NCBI GenBank assembly: GCA_002380675.1
Contig: DFWB01000221.1
Location: 1-5,564 of the forward strand
Direction of reading: 5' to 3'
From: Akkermansiaceae bacterium UBA4145
GTDB lineage: Bacteria; Verrucomicrobiota; Verrucomicrobiia; Verrucomicrobiales; Akkermansiaceae
Length of the DNA stretch: 5,564 nucleotides
A program made the translations under genes and the position numbers. Under the pieces are notes generated by a model, which was given only the letters and a program-made list of their open reading frames with translations, had not been told where the DNA came from and made no database searches. Below, piece after piece: positions 1 to 5,564 of this stretch (the first letter of the stretch is position 1; every line of letters begins with the position of its first letter).

Positions 1-308
1 GTGCAGCAGAAAATGACGGAGGATGCCCTGACCCATGATCCTGAGAGTGGCTTGCCGGTCAAACGAGTGATTACCGGGGGATGCGGAATTGTCACCCATG
101 GGACCAGTATCCTGTCCATGCGCTCCCGCGGATCAAAGTAGACCCCGGCGTTAAGATCAAAAGGATGAATGTGCTCTCAAGTTTTCGAGGTGGAAAAAGA
201 TAGTTTAGCCTGAATGAAAGAAGCCTTCCGGCAAGTCTCTGACAATCTGGACTGACAACTCAAATTTCCTGCCGTATCAAGAGAGAGTTCACTGGCGATT
301 AACCCATC
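1..308. other. Left flank without a recognisable gene; leader of the PSD1 operon
   Basis: No family can be recognised here. On the plus strand, frame 1 is open from the left edge to a TAG at 139-141 (46 codons), so it could be the tail of an upstream gene. On the minus strand a frame is open from an ATG at 119-117 to the left edge (39 codons), with GGGAG only three bases before that ATG, so it could equally be the start of a divergent gene. Third-position GC is about 65 percent in both frames, so codon bias does not choose between them. From 142 to 308 all frames are broken, and the stretch looks like an untranslated upstream region with a candidate promoter near its end. Confidence 0.4.
252..280 (+). 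promoter_or_regulatory. Candidate sigma-70-type promoter for the PSD1-DUF1501 operon
   Basis: CTGACA at 252-257 matches five of six bases of the -35 consensus. TATCAA at 275-280 matches four of six of the -10 consensus. The spacer is exactly 17 bp. Transcription would begin near 287, leaving a leader of about 20 bases before the ATG at 309. This is pattern matching only: sigma-factor preferences in this lineage are not known from the sequence, and a match of this quality can occur by chance. Confidence 0.3.
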
Positions 309-2207
309 ATGCCTCGATCCTTCATTTGCTCTTTACTAGTAGCGCTGACCCTCGGGTGTAGCGGTGCTTTCGCGGGGGCGGAAGTCACATCTCGAAAAAT
401 GCCGCCGGCGCTCTCTCGCAAGGTCGATTTTGCAGAAGACGTTAAACCAATTCTGGCCAAGAGCTGCACTACCTGTCATGCGAACGGTAAAAGCAAAGGC
501 GGGTTTAACATGGATCATATTCACTCTTTTGTCGGAGGGGGTGACAGCGGTCCGGCGGTCATCTCGGGGAACAGTGGCAAGAGCTTACTGATTGAGCTGC
601 TTCTCAGTAATGACCCTGACGAGAGGATGCCGGTCAAAGGGGATCCGCTGAGCCTTGAGGAGGTTGCGATCATGAGGGCATGGATTGACCAGGGAATGCA
701 GTGGGAAAAGGGCTTTACCTTTGCAAAATTTCGCAACGCTCCGATCGCGCCTCGTAAGGTGGCTCTCCCGAAAGGGAAATCAGCTAACCCGGTGGACCGT
801 TTTCTTTCTCCCTACTACGCTGAAAATAATGTTCGGGAAGTCCCTTCAGTAGGAGATGATGTTTTTGCCAGGCGAGTGTTTTTGGATTTGCTCGGAATGC
901 TGCCGACGGCCGGGGAGTTGAAGGTGTTCAGAGAGGACGCCCGCAGGGATAAGCGGGAGCACTTGGTGAAGGAGCTCCTTGCGGACAAGGAGAACTACGC
1001 AGAGCACTGGGTGACGTTCTGGAATGACAGCCTGAGAAACAGTTACACCCGTCAGTATCACGGGGGAGGGGGAAAGCCTATTACGGGATGGCTGAAGTCC
1101 GCCTTGTCTGAAAATAAGCCTTACGACCAGTTTGTGAGGGAGCTGATCAACCCAGTAGGGGGGTCGGATGGCTTTATCAAGGGGGTTGCCTGGAGAGGAA
1201 CGGTTAACGCTTCGCAGGTAACCGAAATGCAGGCAGCTCAGAATGTGGCTCAGGTTTTCATGGGGCTGAACATCAAATGCGCCTCTTGTCATGATTCATT
1301 CATCAATGACTGGACTCTGAAGGAGACGTATTCATTCGCGGCAATTTTCGCCGGTGGGCCACTTGATATTCATCGTTGTGATAAGCCTACCGGAGAAAAG
1401 GCCGAGCCGGCCTTTCTCTATCCAGAGCTCGGCACGATCGACCCGGGGGCGCCTCCGGAGAAACGGGTGGAGCAGCTCGCGGAGATCATGACCTCTCCGG
1501 GAAACGGACGAATGGCCCGTACAATGGTTAATCGTTTGTGGGCTATTTTCTTTGGCCGTGGACTGGTCGAGCCTGTCGACGAGATGGACAACCCAGCCTG
1601 GAATGCTGACCTACTGGACTGGCTTGCTGTTGACTTGGCGGAGAGCGGGTATGACCTGAAGCACACAATGAGTGTTCTTCTTAATTCTCGTGCCTACCAG
1701 AGGCCGGCGGTCTCTCTAGATGAGGAGGCGGATGAGTTTGTCTTCCGAGGTCCAGTGGTCCGTCGGATGTTCGCTGAGCAGTTTCTTGATGGATTGGACC
1801 AAATCATTCTGGCAGCGAAGGGTTCGCCGGCGGGAGCGCGTGGAACCGGGCGTAAGCGTGCTGGTTCGCGAAATCTCGACCGGTTGATGCGGACGCTGGG
1901 AAGGCCAAAGAGGGACGTGGTAGTAACCCGTCGGGAATCGAGGGCTACCACCGCGCAGTTCATCGAATTGGCCAATGGTAGGTCCGTGGCCGACCTAGTA
2001 GCGAAGGGGGGAAAGGAATGGCTTGATTCAGGGCGGGCTCCGACAGCTCTGGTAGAAGATCTGTTTGTGAGTTCGTTCGCTCGGGCTCCTTCGGACAAGG
2101 AGCTGAAATCGGCGTTGGAGATTATCGGTCGACCGGTAACCGCACGTGGGGTAGAAGATTTGTTGTGGATGCTGGTAATGCATCCGGAATTTCAGTTAAT
2201 TCACTGA
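309..2207 (+). CDS. Exported PSD1-type protein: cytochrome c-like domain + DUF1549 + DUF1553 (compact subtype)
   Basis: A 632-residue extracytoplasmic haem-binding protein whose biochemical activity is not established. Residues 1-22 form a Sec signal peptide with a likely AFA cleavage site at 20-22; Cys17 is preceded by T-L-G, a poor lipobox. Residues about 40-130 are the planctomycete cytochrome c-like domain (PSCyt1): DFAEDVKPILAKSCTTCH carries the haem c motif C53-T-T-C56-H57, and M107 in DERMP is a plausible distal ligand. DUF1549 spans about 160-350 and contains a second CxxCH, C324-A-S-C327-H328, followed by the family's D-W-T-L-K-E-T-Y stretch. A conserved-looking RCDKPTG segment (356-362) leads into DUF1553 at about 385-630, with NGRMARTMVNRLWAIFFGRG (399-418) and the C-terminal MHPEFQLIH. 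The protein is shorter than the usual 800-1100-residue PSD1 proteins because no large domain separates DUF1549 from DUF1553. A basic Gly/Ala/Arg-rich linker lies at 503-521. The start is supported by the signal peptide, though no Shine-Dalgarno site precedes it. The DUF1501 gene follows after 24 bp. Confidence 0.95.
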   Translation: MPRSFICSLLVALTLGCSGAFAGAEVTSRKMPPALSRKVDFAEDVKPILAKSCTTCHANGKSKGGFNMDHIHSFVGGGDSGPAVISGNSGKSLLIELLLSNDPDERMPVKGDPLSLEEVAIMRAWIDQGMQWEKGFTFAKFRNAPIAPRKVALPKGKSANPVDRFLSPYYAENNVREVPSVGDDVFARRVFLDLLGMLPTAGELKVFREDARRDKREHLVKELLADKENYAEHWVTFWNDSLRNSYTRQYHGGGGKPITGWLKSALSENKPYDQFVRELINPVGGSDGFIKGVAWRGTVNASQVTEMQAAQNVAQVFMGLNIKCASCHDSFINDWTLKETYSFAAIFAGGPLDIHRCDKPTGEKAEPAFLYPELGTIDPGAPPEKRVEQLAEIMTSPGNGRMARTMVNRLWAIFFGRGLVEPVDEMDNPAWNADLLDWLAVDLAESGYDLKHTMSVLLNSRAYQRPAVSLDEEADEFVFRGPVVRRMFAEQFLDGLDQIILAAKGSPAGARGTGRKRAGSRNLDRLMRTLGRPKRDVVVTRRESRATTAQFIELANGRSVADLVAKGGKEWLDSGRAPTALVEDLFVSSFARAPSDKELKSALEIIGRPVTARGVEDLLWMLVMHPEFQLIH

Positions 2208-2231
2208 GCGACTGTGTAGAGCGCTAAGGCT

Positions 2232-3662
2232 ATGACTAACCCAAAAAACCGCCGCGATTTTCTCTCTTCAGCTTCGGCCGCGACCCTTGGCGCATTGGCT
2301 GCAGGTTACCCATCGAGCAGCGCTCTCGCAAAGCCGGGTGGGGCACCTCTCAACTCCACGGCGGATACAGTGATCGTGCTGTGGATGGGTGGAGGGATGG
2401 CTAGCACAGACACTTTCGATCCCAAGCGCTACGTTCCTTACGAAAAGGGTTTGGATCCGAAGAGAGTTCTCTCCACCTTTCCGGCAGTCGATACCGTGGT
2501 GGATGGGCTCCAGTTTACGGAGGGTCTGGAAAAGATCGGTCGGGTGATGGACCGGGGGACCCTGATTAAGACATACCAGGCAGCGGATCTGGGATTCATT
2601 CTCCACAGCCGGCATCAGTACCACTGGCACACTGCATATGAGCCGCCTCTCACCGTGGCGGCGCCTCATATCGGGTCATGGATCTCGCGTAGTCTGGGTC
2701 CATTGAATCCGGATCTCCCGGCCTTTATAGATATTGGACAAACGTTCGATGGTGGAGAAAAAGAATCTCTTAAGGCGTTTCATACCGCTGGATTCCTTGG
2801 AAGTGAGTTTGGGCCGTTCTTCCTCGTGGAGCCTGATCAGGCCGTGGAGGCTGTGAAGCCTCCTCCGGGGATGAGCGACGAGCGTTTTTCGAAGAGATAT
2901 CAGGCTTATAAGAAGCTTCTGGCTGACAGTCCGATCCAGCAGCATGGGTCTGAGTATCAACGTGGCTCGCTGTTGAAGTCGATCGACAATGCTCATCGTC
3001 TGCTTTCCAGTCCCAAGGCTCGCAAGGCTTTTGACCTGAGCCTCGAACCAAAGAAAAGTTACGACACATACAAGGTGGGAGGACGCTTTGGGTTGGGCTG
3101 CCTTCTTGCCCGACGCCTTACCGAGGCTGGGGCCCGTTTCATTGAGGTTACGCATGGGTATTATCCATTCAAATACTGGGACACTCACGATAATGGCCAT
3201 ACGAGAATGAAGGAGCTCAAGCAGATGATCGACGCTCCAATCGCTCAGCTGGTTCTCGATCTCGAGGAACGTAAGCTCTTGGATCGAACCTTGATTGTGG
3301 TAGCCAGTGAATTCAGCAGGGACATGATGATGGAGGGTAAGCCCGAAAAACGAGTGAAAGACCAAGTGAACGTGCCTCCGAGGATTGATGGTCCCCAGCA
3401 TTACGGGATGCATCGCCATTTCACCGGAGCAGGAAGCGTTCTTCTCTTTGGAGGTGGTGTCAAAAAAGGTTTTGTCTATGGGGAGACTGCGGATGAACGC
3501 CCCTGTACCACGGTGAAGAATCCGGTGAATACCCAGCAGTTACATGCTAGCATCTATCGTGCGCTTGGTATCCCCCATGATCACCACTACGCGGTTGAGC
3601 AAAGGCCCTTTTATGTGACTCCAGATGGGGTTACGGAGCCGGTTATGGACCTTTTTGGCTAA
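2232..3662 (+). CDS. Tat-exported DUF1501 protein (alkaline phosphatase/sulfatase-like fold)
   Basis: A 476-residue protein of the DUF1501 family, which profile-based classification places near the alkaline phosphatase/sulfatase superfamily; its substrate is unknown. Residues 5-12 (KNRRDFLS) carry a twin-arginine motif (R7, R8), followed by an Ala-rich hydrophobic stretch and an ALA cleavage site at 31-33, so the protein is probably exported folded. Family landmarks follow in order: VIVLWMGGGMASTDTFDPK at 47-65, a His-rich segment HSRHQYHWHT at 125-134, YWDTHDNGH at 315-323, LIVVASEFSRDM at 354-365 and QHYGMHRHF at 389-397. Then come LLFGGGVKKGFVYGETADE (404-422) and a C-terminal ALGIPHDHHY (444-453). 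The usual SEFGRTP and GRDH motifs are altered, as is seen in a compact DUF1501 subtype. The gene starts 24 bp after PSD1 on the same strand, so the two are very probably co-transcribed. AAGG lies too close to the ATG (2 bp) to be a good ribosome site; GAG at 2219-2221 is better spaced but short. Confidence 0.96.
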   Translation: MTNPKNRRDFLSSASAATLGALAAGYPSSSALAKPGGAPLNSTADTVIVLWMGGGMASTDTFDPKRYVPYEKGLDPKRVLSTFPAVDTVVDGLQFTEGLEKIGRVMDRGTLIKTYQAADLGFILHSRHQYHWHTAYEPPLTVAAPHIGSWISRSLGPLNPDLPAFIDIGQTFDGGEKESLKAFHTAGFLGSEFGPFFLVEPDQAVEAVKPPPGMSDERFSKRYQAYKKLLADSPIQQHGSEYQRGSLLKSIDNAHRLLSSPKARKAFDLSLEPKKSYDTYKVGGRFGLGCLLARRLTEAGARFIEVTHGYYPFKYWDTHDNGHTRMKELKQMIDAPIAQLVLDLEERKLLDRTLIVVASEFSRDMMMEGKPEKRVKDQVNVPPRIDGPQHYGMHRHFTGAGSVLLFGGGVKKGFVYGETADERPCTTVKNPVNTQQLHASIYRALGIPHDHHYAVEQRPFYVTPDGVTEPVMDLFG

Positions 3663-3841
3663 GTAAAGAGGAAGAGAAATCTGGAGGGGGATTGCTGCCC
3701 GGGTGCGCGAATTGTTGTGCAAGGGGTCTGCAGGTGAGTTTGGTCGGCTTTCGGGGGACCGGCTTGCCCGGCGTGGGTCGCTCCAAAGCATCAGGATAAA
3801 CTTCTTGCGCGATTGGTAGTGGTTCCTAGCGTGGTCTCTCG
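3663..3841. other. GC-rich intergenic spacer between the DUF1501 and VOC genes
   Basis: This 179-bp gap starts purine-rich (AAGTAAAGAGGAAGAGAAAT, 3661-3680) and becomes G/C-rich between about 3740 and 3785. An imperfect direct repeat is present: GGTCGGCTT at 3742-3750 and GACCGGCTT at 3757-3765. No hairpin followed by a T-run is visible, so I cannot place a rho-independent terminator for the operon. No -35/-10 pair better than three of six matches each is seen before the VOC gene. The gap suggests, but does not prove, that the VOC gene is transcribed separately. Confidence 0.5.
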
Positions 3842-4387
3842 ATGATTACCAAAGTTCTTTCTGCCTCACTCGCCGCGATCCTGATGATGTCCATGGCCCC
3901 TGCCGAGGAGGAGGGAAGAGAGCTCTACACCAACGGAGTGATCGATCTGGGAATCGTGGTTCGCGATCTTGATAAGTCTGCCAAGTTCTACACAGAAGTT
4001 GTGGGACTTAAGGAAGTCAATGGTTTCAAGGTGCCTGGGAAGGTCACCGGTGATTTTGGCCTGACCGATAATCAGGATGTGACTGCACGGGTCTTTGTGG
4101 CCGTGGATGCTGCCGGCAAGCCTGCGTCAAAGCTCAAGATGATGGCGTTTCCCAAAGCTCAGGGTAAGCAGCCGGATCAGGAATTTATCCACAGTACGCT
4201 GGGGGTCTCTTACCTGACCCTGTTTGTCACTGACATGGATGCGGTTATGATACGCCTTAAGAAAGCTGGAGTGAAAACTCTCGGGAAAACTCCGGCTTCC
4301 ATCGGGGGGCCTAATTTTCTCACCGTATTCAGAGATCCTGATGGCAACTTTATTGAGCTGATCGGTCCATCCAAGAAGGGCGGATAG
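3842..4387 (+). CDS. Exported VOC-fold protein (glyoxalase/bleomycin resistance/dioxygenase superfamily)
   Basis: A 181-residue protein. Residues 1-21 form a Sec signal peptide with an APA cleavage site at 19-21, giving a mature protein of about 160 residues that starts EEEGRELY. Two beta-alpha-beta-beta-beta modules are visible. The first covers about 33-104, with IDLGIVVRDLDKSAKFYTEV at 34-53. The second covers about 121-176, with YLTLFVTDMDAVMIRLKKAG at 124-143 and the typical closing motif FRDPDGNFIEL at 163-173. Of the four positions that bind metal in glyoxalase I-type enzymes, only E172 in the last strand is kept. D35 and Y124 stand where His/Gln is expected, and a Met-rich strand (KMMAF) takes the place of the first-module Glu. 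It may therefore bind a ligand rather than catalyse a metal-dependent reaction; the substrate is unknown. The start is chosen from the signal peptide, since no Shine-Dalgarno sequence precedes the ATG. It converges with the PQQ dehydrogenase gene. Confidence 0.88.
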   Translation: MITKVLSASLAAILMMSMAPAEEEGRELYTNGVIDLGIVVRDLDKSAKFYTEVVGLKEVNGFKVPGKVTGDFGLTDNQDVTARVFVAVDAAGKPASKLKMMAFPKAQGKQPDQEFIHSTLGVSYLTLFVTDMDAVMIRLKKAGVKTLGKTPASIGGPNFLTVFRDPDGNFIELIGPSKKGG

Positions 4388-4401
4388 CGTAGAATATACG
4401 C
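4387..4401. terminator. Small hairpin in the convergent gap, possible weak transcription end site
   Basis: GCGTA at 4387-4391 and TACGC at 4397-4401 form a perfect 5-bp stem with a 5-base loop, starting on the last base of the VOC stop codon. It sits in the 39-bp gap between two convergent genes, where a terminator is expected. No T-run follows on either strand and the stem is short, so it is not a classical rho-independent terminator and could be chance. Confidence 0.2.
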
Positions 4402-4426
4402 GTCCACGTAAGTTCTGCTACAAGGC

Positions 4427-5564
4427 CTATTTCGGCTCTGGTCTTTCGGTGTCGGGCAAGGCGAAGGCTACCAGCATCCCCCCGCGAGGGCGGTTGGATT
4501 TTCCTCCTCCGGCAGAGATGACCACGTATTGGCGTCCCTTCACCATGTAGGTGCTGGGAGTGGCATTCCCTCCGAAGGGGAGCTTTGCTTTCCAGAGGAT
4601 TTCCCCGGTGTCCTTATCGAAGGCGCGGAAAGTTTCATCGGCGGTAGCGCCAATAAAGAGGAGCCCTCCGGCGGTGACAACCGGTCCTCCGTAGTTTTCT
4701 GTTCCGGTGGGAGGGATCCCTCTTTTGGTGAGTTCGGGATACTCGCCGAGGATGACCTTCCACTTGATTTCTCCTGTATTGAGATCGACCGCGTTAAGGG
4801 TGCCCCAGGGGGGCTTGATAGCTGGGTAGCCTTCCGGGTCCAGATACCGTCGGAATCCACCAAAAGCGTATGAGGGTTGGCCTTCATTCTCCGGTTGTTC
4901 TCCACTGCGAGACGGCACATTGAGTATGTAGTCGAGGATAGCCTTGCGCTTGTTCTCAGGCATGGAGGCGTAGGGGGGCATCCTTCCCGCTCCCTCACGG
5001 GTAATTTTTTCAATTTCCGCCCGCGATTTACGTTTTCCGATATCAAGAAGAGGAGGGAATCCTGCGGCCAGGTTGCCCTTGCGGTCAACTCCGTGGCACG
5101 CGCTGCAGTTGATCAGGTAGTCCCGTTCGCCACCAACGAGACCAGTGCCATCAGCGCGCTTGGTTTCTATCATCTGTACGATCCATGGCATTTCGTTGAT
5201 ATTCACGTAGTAGATGCCATCTGGATCTGCAGCTCCGCCACCCCATTCCATTCCTCCGTCGAAGCCCGGAAACATGATGGTCTCTTTCAGGCTGGGGGCG
5301 GGGAAGGGGCCAAAGTTGGGAGATGCCCGGATGCGGTCTAGAGTCAGTTGGTAAGTAGCCGGAGAGATATTGGAAGCGTCAGCTTCGGTGTAACGTTGGC
5401 GCATGAGAGGTGCGGGCTTGGTGGGGAATGGCTGAGTGGGCCAAGCTTGTTCCCCGATGAGGTCTGATTGGGGGACAGGGCGTTCCTCTACAGGCCAGAG
5501 AGGTTCTCCGGTAGACCGATCAAACACAAAGAGCAGCCCATGCTTGGTCCCTTGCGCCACGGCA
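4427..5564 (-). CDS. PQQ-dependent dehydrogenase with internal cytochrome c domain, partial (N-terminus beyond the right edge)
   Basis: This is the C-terminal 378 residues of a quinoprotein of the glucose/alcohol dehydrogenase propeller family, which oxidises sugars or alcohols in the periplasm with pyrroloquinoline quinone. Positions below count from the Val codon at 5560-5558. The frame stays open to the right edge, and the fragment begins mid-propeller (VAQGTKHGLLFVFDRSTGEP), so that GTG is not the true start. RPVPQSD (27-33) and PTQPFPTKP (41-49) are typical of glucose dehydrogenase-like members. A cytochrome c domain is inserted at about 143-214: C152-S-A-C155-H156 binds haem, and M194 in GRMPPY is the likely distal ligand. 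The propeller then resumes with PPWGTLNAVDLNTGEIKWK (250-268), NYGGPVVTAGGLLFIGAT (289-306), RAFDKDTGEILWKAKLP (312-328), GRQYVVISAGGG and a closing GGMLVAFALP. Electrons probably pass from PQQ to the built-in haem. The PQQ- and Ca-binding residues of the first blades are outside the window. The stop is TAG at 4429-4427. Confidence 0.95.
   Translation of the reverse strand, partial: AVAQGTKHGLLFVFDRSTGEPLWPVEERPVPQSDLIGEQAWPTQPFPTKPAPLMRQRYTEADASNISPATYQLTLDRIRASPNFGPFPAPSLKETIMFPGFDGGMEWGGGAADPDGIYYVNINEMPWIVQMIETKRADGTGLVGGERDYLINCSACHGVDRKGNLAAGFPPLLDIGKRKSRAEIEKITREGAGRMPPYASMPENKRKAILDYILNVPSRSGEQPENEGQPSYAFGGFRRYLDPEGYPAIKPPWGTLNAVDLNTGEIKWKVILGEYPELTKRGIPPTGTENYGGPVVTAGGLLFIGATADETFRAFDKDTGEILWKAKLPFGGNATPSTYMVKGRQYVVISAGGGKSNRPRGGMLVAFALPDTERPEPK

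Noticed and set aside
161..213. Tiny upstream frames from ATGs at 165 and 169 after AAGGA, as a possible leader peptide
   Set aside because: They are only 12 and 14 codons long, the AAGGA overlaps or sits too close to the ATGs, and no attenuator-like hairpin follows.
325..359. PSD1 protein as a lipoprotein through Cys17
   Set aside because: The residues before Cys17 are T-L-G, lacking the usual Leu/Val/Ile at -3, while an AFA signal peptidase I site at residues 20-22 fits better. It is not fully excluded.
846..1292. A 148-codon minus-strand frame within the PSD1 gene
   Set aside because: It is antisense to the DUF1549 coding region and has no recognisable features, so it is a coding shadow.
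2676..3419. A 247-codon open frame on the minus strand inside the DUF1501 gene
   Set aside because: It lies entirely antisense to a gene with clear family motifs, and its translation shows no recognisable domain or signal. GC-biased codons often leave such long antisense frames.
3740..3785. GC-rich segment considered as a rho-independent terminator for the DUF1501 operon
   Set aside because: Only short 4-5 bp stems can be drawn and no T-run follows.
3805..3832. TTGCGC-16 bp-TAGCGT as a promoter for the VOC gene
   Set aside because: Each hexamer matches only three of six consensus bases, which is no better than chance.
4540..5088. A 182-codon open frame on the minus strand overlapping the PQQ dehydrogenase in another frame
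   Set aside because: The overlapping frame encodes the conserved cytochrome c and propeller motifs. This one is low-complexity Ser/Pro/Arg-rich sequence without family features.
5558..5560. GTG as the true start of the PQQ dehydrogenase
   Set aside because: The frame stays open to the window edge, the fragment begins in the middle of a propeller motif, and there is no signal peptide, so the gene continues to the right.

Overview
The window looks like chromosomal DNA from a PVC-group bacterium, most likely Verrucomicrobiota or Planctomycetota. The evidence is the adjacent pair formed by a cytochrome-c/DUF1549/DUF1553 ('PSD1') protein and a Tat-exported DUF1501 protein. These families are strongly expanded in those phyla and rare elsewhere. 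Start codons with little or no Shine-Dalgarno sequence also fit. The phylum is inferred; the sequence alone does not settle the genus.

Layout. Bases 1-308 hold no recognisable gene. Short open stretches reach the left edge on both strands, and there is one plausible promoter before the first clear gene. Bases 309-3662 carry a two-gene, plus-strand operon (24 bp gap) of PSD1 then DUF1501. After a 179-bp GC-rich gap, bases 3842-4387 encode a small exported VOC-fold (glyoxalase/dioxygenase superfamily) protein. A 39-bp convergent gap follows. Bases 4427-5564 carry, on the minus strand, the C-terminal part of a PQQ-dependent dehydrogenase with a cytochrome c domain inside its propeller; its N-terminus lies beyond the right edge.

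How the genes may work together. The three complete proteins each carry an export signal (Sec, Tat, Sec), and the fourth belongs to a periplasmic or membrane-facing family, so this is an extracytoplasmic gene neighbourhood. Two products have CxxCH haem-binding motifs. PSD1 and DUF1501 very probably act together, but their biochemical role is not established. The PQQ enzyme probably oxidises sugars or alcohols and passes electrons to its own haem. A functional link between the operon, the VOC protein and the dehydrogenase is only a hypothesis based on proximity and shared location.

I see no mobile element, CRISPR array, tRNA, rRNA or clear phage signal. The most useful leads are the uncharacterised PSD1/DUF1501 pair and the exported VOC protein that lacks most canonical metal ligands.
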